NCBI GenBank assembly: GCA_034440635.1 | Contig: JAOTON010001680.1 | Coordinates: 1 to 64,000, forward strand | Reading direction: 5' to 3' | Source of the DNA: Lepas anatifera | Lineage: Eukaryota; Arthropoda; Thecostraca; Lepadidae | Length of the DNA: 64,000 nucleotides | Part shown: piece by piece, positions 12,641 through 24,296 of the stretch | How the letters are laid out: the number at the start of each line of letters is the position of its first letter | Numbering within the stretch: the stretch's first letter is position 1 | Position numbers and translations under genes: made by a program | Notes under the pieces: model-generated | What the model saw: the letters and a program-made list of their open reading frames with translations, nothing else | Told to the model about the DNA's origin: nothing | Database searches by the model: none

Positions 12641-12960
12641 TCGTTCTGTGACGGCACCCGTCACATGGTGCCAATTCATAGCCACGTTGAACCTCCACCC
12701 AGCACCCGGAAGCGAGGCCACCTGCGCCTCAGGGACGTCGGCGCGGGCCAGCGCTGTTCCACAGGAACAAATAGGCCCAGCCAGCGGCTTTCTCCCCTCA
12801 CCCTCACGGTAATCTCGGACGCTAGTGCCGCAGTCCCGGTATATGGGCCGGAAACCACTGCCGGGTTTGTATAGCGGCCCGGGTTGACTGACGTTACCAT
12901 AGCAACGGCTGTCGAACCCGCGAGTTCACCTCAGGTCACCGAGCTGTGCCAAAATTTCGT
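12641..12960. promoter_or_regulatory. CpG-rich segment with X-box, candidate promoter
   Basis: A sharply CpG-rich ~320-bp stretch immediately after the repeat mosaic. It contains the X-box at 12893-12906. CpG islands with an X-box are commonly promoters in animals, but no convincing downstream coding exon was found. The reading frame from 12884 (103 codons) has a hydrophobic stretch but no recognised family. Confidence 0.35.
12893..12906 (+). promoter_or_regulatory. RFX-type X-box
   Basis: GTTACCATAGCAAC matches the imperfect palindrome bound by RFX transcription factors (half-sites GTTACC and AGCAAC around a 2-bp spacer). It is the only such full palindrome I noticed. Occupancy cannot be judged from sequence. 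Confidence 0.5.
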
Positions 12961-14754
12961 GACCGGCCGGGGCGCCGGCAAGCGTTTTCTTTTACTTCTA
13001 TCATGCTATGTGCCGGGCTTTTGGCCACTGGTTTTTTTTGTGCTTACTTTATTTCGTCGTGTCTCTATATGGCTCTTCCCTTTGGTACCATGCTATGGTT
13101 GTGAGGCCAACATAATGCCCAGAAAAAAATTGGCTGTTAACTTAAAGAAAAACTGTACCACGAAAACAAAGAGTGTCATTGACCTCTCTCAGTAATTTAC
13201 CCACAGCCTTGGATAGTCTGTATTTTTATCACTCTTAAGCTGAGTGTTAGAAAGCCTATCGCACACTATGTACGGCGCACACAGGGGGGCGGGCTGACTG
13301 TTCTCATTGTTCTGGAACCAATTTCCTGAAGTGTCAGCGTGTTAGTGAATGAGTGTTTTTTTTTGTGTGAAAACGGGCATATGCCGCCACGAAAGCGGCA
13401 CAGACGGTAATATACCGGCGGAGCCCAGGGGAAGTTAAGTGTAATTATAGATGTGCGTTGTAAACCTCTGCCGAGAAGGCTCTCCTAGCTGTTGTCTTTT
13501 CATTATTTTTTTGGCACTATTTTCTCCCTCCCCCTCTTCAAAACGACCGCGCATGAGCCCCTCCTGCGGTGCAGCGTGGAAAGGAGAGTCCGCACGGAGC
13601 CAGCTGTAAAGTCAGACCAGCGAAGGGAGTGCAGTACGGCAAAGGCGAGTGACCTCCCACGACCCCCGGACGGAGGGCATGAGCAGAAACAGAGGAGAAG
13701 CTAGCAGAAAGCGGGACAGGTGTGCCCAGGAAGCGAGTCAGCCAATGGGACGGCCCCACGGAACGGGCGTGAAAAGCAGAGTGAAAGCTCCGAGGAAAGG
13801 AGGAGAGGAGGAGAGAAGGGAGAGGCATTCAGCCGGGGGGCCGTCGTGTGAGACAGACCGGCACTCCGGGAGCGAGCGACACCAACGAACAAGTGAGTCC
13901 GCTATGCGGAACGGTCTGACCCACCTCCCCTCCCCCACCCTCAAAATTTTTACATTTTGTAAAAAATGAGCCGAGCTTTGGAGCGCCTACCCGGCAGGGG
14001 GGGTGGATGAAATCTTGGAAGGCACGGGGGAGGGGGTAATGTGATTGTGTATGTGGACTTGGGCGTCAGCGGGCAGTTATGCACCGGCATAAATATGGAA
14101 TTCGGAGACAATGGAATGTGCATTTTAACCCAGTTCGACCACGTTAGTGTGTTTTCTACCACTGTAACGTTCGCTTTTGGTGCGCGAAATGTCAATTAAA
14201 TACAAGGATGAAAGGGGGAAATAAAGCTTTTTCCTGCAGAGGGCCTTACTGGAAGCAATAGGACAGTCGAGCAATGGGGTGGGCGGCTCATTGCCGTAAT
14301 TACGACGAGTATTCATTCGTTATCACGGCTTTCCTTTGGCCGCTTACAAAACAAACACCCTCATGCCTCGCCGTTATGGGAAACAAAAAATACAGGAAAA
14401 ATACTACGAGTTAGCAAATTAGTTCACACCCTTTTTTTCGATCGTAAATTCGGCTGAAACTCATGATCAGCAATGGGCGGGGCCCATCACGACCATTACG
14501 ATGTTGACATAACCGCACGACGAGAAATTTCCACGAGCTGTAAGTAAAAATTGTCCTCTAGCCGGCCGATACTCTCCCGCGCCGCCACACCGAATCGGGC
14601 TGTAATAATCACGCATCAAAGTTTGGCCAAATTCTGTCGCCAAGTAGTACTTGTGCATAAACAATAGGATCGTTAACAGAGGGGCGAATTCTCGCCGCTT
14701 CATAGTTTTAATTCGTTTTAAAGCCAGTATGATAAGCAGCGTCATGTTTTTTTG
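12961..14754. other. GC-rich unique DNA, no gene recognised
   Basis: Unique sequence with G/C-rich patches (about 13540-13940) in which several frames stay open because stop codons are rare. The frames at 13649-13969 (+) and 13538-13828 (-) overlap the same DNA, are low-complexity in R/G/S/P and have no recognised motif. No RNA gene was recognised. Confidence 0.5.
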
Positions 14755-17170
14755 CGTTTGCTATTCTTTTTATCTTTGCATCTGTTTTGTCAGGGCCTGG
14801 GGCCTGGAGCTCTCTAAATAGCTGCAACGCAAAGCAAAGTCTCATCTTTACCTTCGCCCGGGTGGGGGGTCTTTTTAGACCCCCCTCGGGTTTTTCCGAA
14901 GTGATAAAAAAACAGCGGCGCGCAGCGCCGCCAAACTTGGTCTAGCTGTTCCTTCATCATTTTTACATCTTTCCTGAAAATTTTATCCCAAGGTCATGTC
15001 AGGTCAGGTCACCAGGCCAGGTGAAGTGACCTCACCTCAAAAAATGCTTAGGACCGCATAACTAAAAGAAGGGTTAATCGATCAAGTTCAAGCTTATACC
15101 ACATATTGGGCCCACCAGGAGCTACAAAATTTGTTCCGGGATTTTTGATATTGGTGACCTAAGGTCATGTGCAGAGCATGACCTCCCCATTGTAAATACA
15201 TGGGGAAAATCACGAAACGAGCTTTTCTCAGTAAGTATGGATGGAATCATCTTCAAACATCGGTTACGATTTGATCTTAGCCCATTTCTGAAGTTTATGC
15301 CAAAATGTTGAGTTGGGACCTTTAAAAGGTCACTTTAGGTCAAATAAGCTTTTTTTGGGTGTTTTACTCTATAAATTTAAAATAAACTAAGATAGAACTT
15401 TTATTTTGTCACCAAAGTGTTTGTATAGTCACTGTAAGTCAAATGATATACATCATGACTATACCAGGTCAAGTTGGGTCAGACCGTTGTCCTGGGTCAG
15501 GTCAAATTCTTAAATTTGACCTGGCATAGCAATATTATATATCATTCGATTCGTATTGACAAGAGGATTGCAATGGTGCATCAACTATGGCTGTATCTTG
15601 TTTGGTTTGGAAGTTATTAGCAAAAAAAAGAAACACCCTTATGCATGGGAGGCTATGGACATTCCCAAGAATATGCCCAATATTCAGTGACCTGTAGCTC
15701 CCTAGGCTTTGACCTGACACGAAAATGAATGCCACTGTAATGAAAGAGCAACTCAAGAGCTTTCGAATGGTGCTAGAAAAATGTTTCTAGCTATCATAGT
15801 TTCTGAGATATATGACGTTTTCTTAGTACACCTCATATTAGCGATTTTGACCTATTTTGACCTCTGGTGACCTTAATATTGACCTGAAAAAAGAAATGAC
15901 CGAAGTATTTTCGATATCATTTTTGAAGAGCTTTCGATTGCCGTTTTGCGCTTTTTTCTAGCTCTCTTAGTTTTTGAGATCGGGGGGGGGAGTCCTTTTT
16001 TTAGCCCCCCTACCAGGACGAAGGTGGCTCGTACCCGCCACCGGGGCAAGGGTTAATAGCCGAAGTTGGGATTTAAGCATTCAAAACCGATCTTTTGTCG
16101 TTCTGATTTTATACTCGCATCTATTATGTCGATGCTTGGGGCTCGGAGCACCCCTCAAGGGTTGCAACGCAATGCAATTCTCATCTTAATAGACGAAGCT
16201 CGGGCTTAAGCTTTCCCAAAAACCAATTTCAGAATGCTTGGGATTGGATCGACTGTCTTATAAGTTCCGATTTTGTCTCGACCCGGGTGAAAGCAAAAAG
16301 GATTGCTGCCTTATTTTGGTTTCGGTTTTTTAATAGCACCTATTATGTCAGGGTCTGGAGCTCGAAGCTTTGTGCACGGTTCCAATGCAAATACATTTTC
16401 GTCTTAAAAGTCGAGGTTTGGGTTTAAGTATCCAAAACGCAGCATTTTTCTCGTACTGATTTTATAACGGCACCTAATAAGTCAAAGCCTGGGGATCGGA
16501 GTTTTCTAAATAACTGGCATGCGAAGACAAATTTGCCTTAATTAGCGGAAGCTTGGGCATAAGCTTTCAAAGGCCAATCTTCAGTGCTGGTCCTGAGTAT
16601 AAAGGCTCCGGGACATCGCTTTTTTCTATTGGCCCCCTCGAATATGGAACATTTTTAGCATGCCTTTCTAGAATACTTGCCGTTTGGATCGGGTGTGCTA
16701 AAAGTTTTGATTTTGTCCCGACCCGGTCGAAGGCAAGAAAGCTTGCACCCTTCTAAATAGCCGCAACGCAATGTAATTCTTATCTTAATAGACGGAGCGC
16801 GGGCTTAAGCTTTCAAAAGCCGGTTTCAGAATGCTGCTGTTTGGATCAAGTGTTTTATAAGTTCCGATTTTCTCCCGACCCAGTCGTAAGCAAGCAGGCT
16901 TGCCTCTTTGGTTGATTCGTTTTTTTATCGCACCTATTTTGTCAGGGCCGAAGGCTCGGAGCTTCCTAAATAGATGCAAAGCAAAGTAAATATGATCTTA
17001 AATAGTAGAAGCCAAGGCTTAAGCTTACAAACCAACCTTCGGCGCTGGTGCTAAGTTCAAGAGCTCTGGAGCGTTTTCCCTTTTATGCAAAACAAAGACG
17101 CAACATTGGGTTGTCTGATTTTTTTGTTGAATGCTGGCTGTTGGGACCGAGCGTTTTTGAATTATCCATT
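14755..17170 (+). repeat. Degenerate alternating tandem repeat (host of a TTAA element)
   Basis: Recurrent words such as 'tattatgtcaggg', 'gcaacgcaatgcaattc' and 'cttaatagacgaagc' define diverged units. Using the 'ctTTAA' landmark at about 16053, 16186, 16402, 16534, 16785 and 16996, spacings run roughly 133, 216, 132, 251 and 211 bp, so short and long units alternate to give a ~350-bp compound period. The array is split by the element at 14847-16056. Confidence 0.75.
14847..16056 (+). mobile_element. TTAA-flanked AGGTCA-rich element, family I, copy 1
   Basis: A ~1.2-kb non-coding element. The right end 'caccggggcaaggGTTAA' and left end 'TTTAccttcgcccgggtgg' (one target base decayed) form imperfect terminal inverted repeats starting CCCTTGCCCCGG. 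The interior has a perfect 7-bp stem GCGGCGC/GCGCCGC with loop GCA (14915-14931) and many AGGTCA/TGACCT half-sites in tandem and inverted array. Removing the element with one TTAA restores the 'catcTTAAtag' sequence seen intact in neighbouring repeat units (16186-16189, 16785-16788). A TTAA target is the hallmark of the piggyBac superfamily, so it is probably a non-autonomous relative. No transposase is present. Confidence 0.85.
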
Positions 17171-17848
17171 TGCCTCAACCCGGTCGCAAGTGGGATGTGC
17201 AGGGCAAAATAAGTTAGGTTGGGCAATCCAAGCCGTAAACTAAATATAGGAGGTCCTTGTCTGCGAAGTGCACGGTGCCGTGGTTAAGATATGATTGAAT
17301 GGGCGCGTGCGCCGCCATGTCAGGGGATAAGTCCCGCCTCTCCGGGGGCCGGGCGGACCCCCCCCATCGGCGCATACAGGCAGGAAGGGAGGGGCTTGCG
17401 CGCCTGTCGGGAAACCAGGACAGCAGTAAATCCTTACGACGGGATTCGGTGGGTGGCAGCAACGGATTTAGGATTTCTCTCGGGGGCACGAAGGGGGGTG
17501 ACTGGCGGGCCCGGGCGCGCGCCCATAATTATTAGAGAACCCATCGGTGCAGTTTTAAAAAGTTTTGGGGTAGGTGCGGATGAGCCTACAACCTCACGCA
17601 AACATGCCGCTCAAGATAGGCTGAAGCACACTCAAAACCGCGAATAGCATTTGGAGACGCCCATATGCCTCCAAAGGTTCCAAGCAAGGGAAGAGGGGCT
17701 GTCAAAGCAGCGCAGTCGTGCAACGTGGTTCGGACCAAGCTCCCTTCAACACCATTTCGTCCTCTCAATCGCACATGGCATAGTACAATAAAGACGTAAG
17801 AATTATTCAAACGCTATCCTATGTGCCATGGCCGTGCCTTTTCTATCC
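17171..17848. other. GC-rich unique DNA upstream of the 158-bp array
   Basis: No recognised gene. Frames 17291-17647 (+), 17299-17535 (+) and 17214-17489 (-) overlap one another and are explained by few stop codons in GC-rich DNA. Confidence 0.45.
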
Positions 17849-20376
17849 TTCTAGCCTTCGGGCCCATTGGCTCCCGAAAGAGAGTCATGGCGGCTCTCCT
17901 CTTCCTGGGGGTCACGGAGGCGCCGAAACGTGCACTGTGATTGCCCTTGAACCGACCTTCACTCTACGTCACTTTAACCGCCCGCCTTAGTAATCCGGCA
18001 CTGTCATTCTAGCCTTCGGGCCCATTGGCTCCCGAAAGAGAGTCATGGCGGCTCTCCTCTTCCTGGGGGTCACGGAGGCGCCGAAACGTGCACTGTGATT
18101 GCCCTTGAACCGACCTTCACTCTACGTCACTTTAACCGCCCGCCTCAGTAATCCGGCACTGTCATTCTAGCCTTCGGGCCCATTGGCTCCCGAAAGAGAG
18201 TCATGGCGGCTCTCCTCTTCCTGGGGGTCACGGAGGCGCCGAAACGTGCACTGTGATTGCCCTTGAACCGACCTTCACTCTACATCACTTTAACCGCCCG
18301 CCTCAGTAATCCGGCACTATCATTCTAGCCTTCGGGCCCATTGGCTCCCGAAAGAGAGTCATGGCGGCTCTCCTCTTCCTGGGGGTCACGGAGGCGCCGA
18401 AACGTGCACTGTGATTGCCCTTGAACCGACCTTCACTCTACATCACTTTAACCGCCCGCCTTAGTAATCCGGCACTATCATTCTAGCCTTCGGGCCCATT
18501 GGCTCCCGAAAGAGAGTCATGGCGGCTCTCCTCTTCCTGGGGGTCACGGAGGCGCCGAAACGTGCACTGTGATTGCCCTTGAACCGACCTTCACTCTACG
18601 TCACTTTAACCGCCCGCCTCAGTAATCCGGCACTGTCATTCTAGCCTTCGGGCCCATTGGCTCCCGAAAGAGAGTCATGGCGGCTCTCCTCTTCCTGGGG
18701 GTCACGGAGGCGCCGAAACGTGCACTGTGATTGCCCTTGAACCGACCTTCACTCTACATCACTTTAACCGCCCGCCTCAGTAATCCGGCACTATCATTCT
18801 AGCCTTCGGGCCCATTGGCTCCCGAAAGAGAGTCATGGCGGCTCTCCTCTTCCTGGGGGTCACGGAGGCGCCGAAACGTGCACTGTGATTGCCCTTGAAC
18901 CGACCTTCACTCTACGTCACTTTAACCGCCCGCCTTAGTAATCCGGCACTATCATTCTAGCCTTCGGGCCCATTGGCTCCCGAAAGAGAGTCATGGCGGC
19001 TCTCCTCTTCCTGGGGGTCACGGAGGCGCCGAAACGTGCACTGTGATTGCCCTTGAACCGACCTTCACTCTACGTCACTTTAACCGCCCGCCTCAGTAAT
19101 CCGGCACTGTCATTCTAGCCTTCGGGCCCATTGGCTCCCGAAAGAGAGTCATGGCGGCTCTCCTCTTCCTGGGGGTCACGGAGGCGCCGAAACGTGCACT
19201 GTGATTGCCCTTGAACCGACCTTCACTCTACATCACTTTAACCGCCCGCCTCAGTAATCCGGCACTATCATTCTAGCCTTCGGGCCCATTGGCTCCCGAA
19301 AGAGAGTCATGGCGGCTCTCCTCTTCCTGGGGGTCACGGAGGCGCCGAAACGTGCACTGTGATTGCCCTTGAACCGACCGTCACTTTACATCACTCCTCC
19401 CGCCCGTCTTAGTAACCCGGTACTATCCTTCTAGCCTTCGGGCCCATTGGCTCCCGAAAGAGAGTCATGGCGGCTCTCCTCTTCCTGGGGGTCACGGAGG
19501 CGCCGAAACGTGCACTGTGATTGCCCTTGAACCGACCGTCACTTTACATCACTTTACCCGCCCGTCTTAGTAACCCGGTACTATCCTTCTAGCCTTCGGG
19601 CCCATTGGCTCCCGAAAGAGAGTCATGGCGGCTCTCCTCTTCCTGGGGGTCACGGAGGCGCCGAAACGTGCACTGTGATTGCCCTTGAACCGACCTTCAC
19701 TCTACATCACTTTAACCGCCTGCCTCAGTAATCCGGCACTATCATTCTAGCCTTCGGGCCCATTGGCTCCCGAAAGAGAGTCATGGCGGCTCTCCTCTTC
19801 CTGGGGGTCACGGAGGCGCCGAAACGTGCACTGTGATTGCCTTTGAACCGACCTTCACTCTACATCACTTTAACCGCCTGCCTCAGTAATCCGGCACTAT
19901 CATTCTAGCCTTCGGGCCCATTGGCTCCCGAAAGAGAGTCATGGCGGCTCTCCTCTTCCTGGGGGTCACGGAGGCGCCGAAACGTGCACTGTGATTGCCC
20001 TTGAACCGACCGTCACTTTACATCACTCCTCCCGCCCGTCTTAGTAACCCGGTACTATCCTTCTAGCCTTCGGGCCCATTGGCTCCCGAAAGAGAGTCAT
20101 GGCGGCTCTCCTCTTCCTGGGGGTCACGGAGGCGCCGAAACGTGCACTGTGATTGCCTTTGAACCGACCGTCACTTTACATCACTCCTCTCGCCCGTCTT
20201 AGTAACCCGGTACTATCCTTCTAGCCTTCGGGCCCATTGGCTCCCGAAAGAGAGTCATGGCGGCTCTCCTCTTCCTGGGGGTCACGGAGGCGCCGAAACG
20301 TGCACTGTGATTGCCCTTGAACCGACTTTCACTCTACATCACTTCACCTGCCCGTCTTACTAACCCGGTACTATCC
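17849..20376 (+). repeat. Tandem array of sixteen 158-bp monomers
   Basis: Exactly 16 monomers fit between the first 'ttctagcc' (17849) and the degenerate end at 20377. The first ~100 bp of each monomer is essentially invariant. It includes an inverted CCAAT box (CCATTGG), TTCGGG...CCCGAA and GAGAG...CTCTC stem sequences, and ATGGCGGC. The last ~58 bp varies. Monomers 1-9 follow a three-monomer higher-order pattern, while monomers 10, 11, 14 and 15 carry a clearly different variable segment ('cgtcactttacatcac', 'acccggtactatcc'). No coding role: the only frames are short. Confidence 0.95.
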
Positions 20377-22440
20377 TTCTAGACTTCGAGCCTACGGGCT
20401 CCCTCTGGCTATGCTGTCCGCTGTCGAAACCTTCTGGTCCGAACCACGGAGCACCGATCGCACAAAAAAGGGAACGTGGGACGTCGGAGATTGCTGGCAG
20501 TCGTTTTGTTGCACACTTGCCAGGCCGAAACGATGAAGATGAGAGGATCAGGCGGGCTCCGCCGTAACGGAGGAAGTTTTTTTCGTGACGGGGGGTAAGC
20601 TGTCAATTTTTGGGATAGCCTAGCCGGAAAAGGCGTGGCAGACGTCGACTCATGGCTCTGGCTGGGCCATGGAGGAGCCGACGTGAGGGACGGGCGGTCA
20701 GTGTGGGACTCGTGGGCGGGTAGGGTCCGAGGGAGGACCGAGCCTAGGGAGGCTCCCCACGCTAGGAAGTTGTTTGTGAGTAGACTATGGCGTGAACGCC
20801 CGGAGGCTAGTAAAATTAAAAGCCGGAACTCGGTCATTCCGGTGGTCCCATGTCCGTGACCTCCAAGCCCTAGGGGCTACGGCTCAGCGACGCATCCACT
20901 AGCATGGTCCGTGCAGGCGGGATTTGACGCAGCCAGCGTTTAGTAAGTTTCTGTTTAGGGAGAAAATGAGGCGGGAAGGAGGAGCACTGGATCATCGGGG
21001 AAGGGCGGAGCCGAGTTACCTCCTGTTGGGCTCTAGCCAAGCCCTGGGAGCTGCGGCCGCCGGTGTGGGTGCGCGTGAGTAACTGGCGGTGGGTGAGTGA
21101 CAGGCCATAGAACGAGGAACGTTTGGTGCCTTAGAGCGGCCTGCAGGTAGCGGGTCGTACCGGTCTGACCGACCGGGGATCCCACCACTCGCGCCCCTCC
21201 ATCGGTTGCGCCCGCAAACGGTAGCAAAGCGTAAGCATAGCCCCAGGTGAATTCGCCCACTTCTTTCTGTCGGGGGGGATGTGCAGCCCGGCCTAATTGG
21301 CTGATTGGGCTTAGGTGGGGCCGAATCGGCCATCCTCTATGCACGCCCTTTCACGAATAAATAAGACCCTACCACGATCACGGATAGGAGGAGTGTAACC
21401 TTCTACATACCGCTCGCGTTGGCCGACGGGGCTCTAGCCGTCAGATCTCGGAAACACCGGGAGGGATATGAAATTGGGGAGGGACTCAGAATTTTTAGAA
21501 CAAGTGAGAGGCGCGAGAAAGAATGGCCCTAGGTCAAGGTGAATTATGAGTGCATGCTTAGCGTAAGGCCCCGGTGGTGAGAATGTTTACTGAGGGCATT
21601 CGTTCCGGATCTGACAGTGAGAGCACACGCCGGAACGGATGACGTGACAAAAAAAGGGGAGGAGGGTATTAAGGTAGGGGACTGGTTTAGGGGTTAACGA
21701 TGCTGAAAAGTGCTGGCGTAGGCAAAACAAATCCGCTCCCAGAGAGACTGGACCCCTGGTACGTGGAAATAGCCCACCGAGATAGACGATGTTTGAGGCG
21801 AGAAGTCAGTGCAGCTCAGAGAACCGCGATAGGAGGGTACGAAAGGGCAAGTAGTTAAGGTAGCTATGAAGGAATCGGTTAAAAGGGGGGGTGTAACTTG
21901 TGATGATAGGTCCGAGGGAAATAATAAGAGTTAGCGGGCACTTAAAGGGGCGGGGAGAGGATTGACGGTTTCGGTGCCGCTTCTATGCGGGTAATACTTG
22001 GCGTACGGGTGGTTAAATGGGCCCCCAAAATCGCGAGAGGCGGGTGGGACCCCTGCTACCGGGGAGGGCTACAAAGCTCGGCACTAGCTGTATTCCCTTC
22101 CTGGAACCCAAGGGTGTCGAGTGGGAGTGTCGGGACACAGGCTCGCCCGTCTGGAGGACTCGGCCAAGCTAGCCGACTTTGTCCACTGCCCACCGTCAAC
22201 TCGGCCCGCCACCCGACCGCGCACGCGACGAGCACGACCTCTCTCAAATAAAATTTAGTGTGATGCTGGGAGCGGGCGCGACGTCGCCACCATCGTGAGC
22301 GAGCGGGTCACGGCCAAGAGCAGCCGCCACGGCGGACCACCGAGAGGTCGGCCCGAACGACGCACAACAACATCGGCGGCGACGACGCCACAGCCCGACT
22401 CGCACCGAGCGACGAGCCCCGCGACCCCAGCGCCCCCGTC
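20377..22440. other. GC-rich unique DNA following the 158-bp array
   Basis: About 2 kb of GC- and CpG-rich DNA beginning with a degenerate fragment of the 158-bp monomer. The 142-codon minus frame at 20409-20837 is S/P/R-rich with no recognised domain and overlaps a plus-strand frame. The densest CpG stretch is about 22260-22440. This could be spacer or promoter DNA for a gene outside the window, but nothing in it decides this. Confidence 0.45.
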
Positions 22441-23884
22441 ACAGTTCATATGCTTATATACATACATGGTGGCTATTCAAATGGTGGTAGATACAATGGG
22501 CGGAGCTTGGGGCTGAACTCCCCCCCAACGTCAGAATATCTATGGTTAATACAAACACAGAAGCTGTTCCGAGGCAATGGTGGGGAAGGCTCCAGTCCCG
22601 TACCAGCCCCCCATCCTCACTGCTCCCCGTCCGAAATGTTTCCCATGAGCTATCTCAGCACGCCTTTGGACCCTGCTACCGTTCCCTAGATACCTGAGGG
22701 CATCACTGCTCACTTCCTCGGATCTCTAAACACGCCTCGGCACCCTCTGCCTTCTAGTCAGGTTCCCGTCCGCCCCGACCGGCTAGCCACCCGCTGTATG
22801 CACTCGGATAAAAATGTTATGCCTTTCTTGCACGCATTTACCGGCTGCAGCCTACTGCCGCAGCACAGAAGGTCCATGCAAGAAGGACAGAATGACGTCA
22901 CTACTGCTGCGGGAAAAACGGGACCGAAGTATTTTGCCCCTCAGTGGCGAACTAGTCATCGGAGCGTCATGAAACAAAAACGGCAGAGCTCATAATTTCC
23001 CATACTAAAAGTTTAGAGAGAGCCATATATCTCAGTTGAGTATAAAGGCACTTTATCACGTGATGAATCTATTACAACCTATGAAAACCGCATCAAAGTC
23101 AGTCTTTATCATCATACAGCTCAAAACCTATGGGAGACGCGCGGGTATGGTCAGGCAGACGGTTGTAGAACTTGAGCCGGCCTTTTTTGGTACCAATTTC
23201 GAAAAGAAAATTTGGAAATATGAGGTCCTCAATTCCCAAAAAACAATAAAATATTGTATTTTTTGCAGAAAAATATTTCCCATTAACTCAGGAATTTGCA
23301 TTTAGAATATGTTGTTGTAATGACAATACCCATCTCAACAAAGAAAACTGCGTTCGAAAATGTCCAGAATTTTGAAAGTTATATGGTTTTAAAGTTTTAG
23401 GCCATAATTGCAATGTTTTGGGAAAAGGGCCAAAACTGACCTTCAAAATTATGCTTTTGGTTCAGTTTAGTGTCTATGCAGTAATGCACAGTCCATTCTG
23501 TCAGTAAAAATCCAGTTTGGAACACCTAGCATCATATCTTCAGATATTTCGAACTTACAACTTTGGTAATGCATTTCACTACAAGTTGGAGGTAAAAGTT
23601 TCAAAAAATCATTTTGGAAGTACAAATTTGGATTTTTCGCTTCAAACTTTGAGCAACAACTTGTAATTGACTGTGTGTAAAAGAGTGTAAGTTTAAGAGC
23701 TGTAGACTAAAAATAGAAAAATAGAAAAATAAAAGTTTATAAAAATATAATCCAAAATTTTGGAAAAGTTTCTGCAAAATTCGACAATCTGCAGCCGTCG
23801 GGATTTTTTATGGGTTCCTGCCTTTCATCCCTGCAAGTTTCAAGTATCTGATACCAGTCCTCAGAACAGACAACAACTACTACT
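22441..23884 (+). repeat. Left-arm module L1, copy 2
   Basis: Near-identical to 2033-3475 at an offset of about 20.41 kb. Its left edge ('ttcatatgcttatataca') abuts GC-rich unique DNA here and the palindrome module in copy 1, so this edge is a true module boundary. Confidence 0.85.
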
Positions 23885-23950
23885 ACCTCGGCCTGCGGCC
23901 TCGGCAGGTGCCGCTCTGGCGCAGGAGAAGCCGGTGACAATGTACGTTAG
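23885..23950 (+). repeat. 66-bp hub sequence, copy d (L1-hub-R2)
   Basis: Joins left arm L1 (identical up to the hub with copy a) to right arm R2 (as in copies b and c). Internal variant 'gctctggcg' as in copy b. Confidence 0.85.
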
Positions 23951-24296
23951 CCAAACAGTTCGATTGACAGGCGAGTTTTTTCAGCAGTTTGATACTTATA
24001 ACAACGCAATGTTGGAGTTTTAGGTTTTGTGTTCTCATTATGGCTCCATTCAATCCACTGTATAGGCCCATGTTTTCCTAAATTAGCATGTCTCTGCATA
24101 CTGCACCACGCTTGCCCTCTGTTCAAATCATCAAATAAATAAACACACGCATAATGGTTGTTTTGTTAAGCAAATACTGGGCATGACGAGAAGAAAGGAG
24201 ATACAATATAAAATATGATGGGTTTTCCGACGGTATTTTACCCGTACCTGCAGATTTTCACCAAATTCAGCCTATTTGTTACCGAGTTATGCCCCA
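23951..24296 (+). repeat. Right arm R2 ending at minisatellite
   Basis: Near-identical to 7280-7614 and, like it, passes straight into the 50-bp array. Confidence 0.8.

Noticed and set aside
12884..13195. 103-codon plus-strand frame with a hydrophobic stretch, downstream of the X-box
   Set aside because: Tempting because of the CpG-rich promoter-like DNA, but there is no recognisable family and no supporting splice or poly(A) signals.
17849..20376. Regularly spaced repeats that might be taken for a CRISPR array
   Set aside because: The units are 158 bp, contiguous and near-identical, with no unique spacers, in a eukaryotic context with no cas genes.
20409..20837. 142-codon minus-strand frame in GC-rich DNA
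   Set aside because: No domain, biased S/P/R composition, overlaps a plus-strand frame; expected from low stop-codon frequency in GC-rich DNA.
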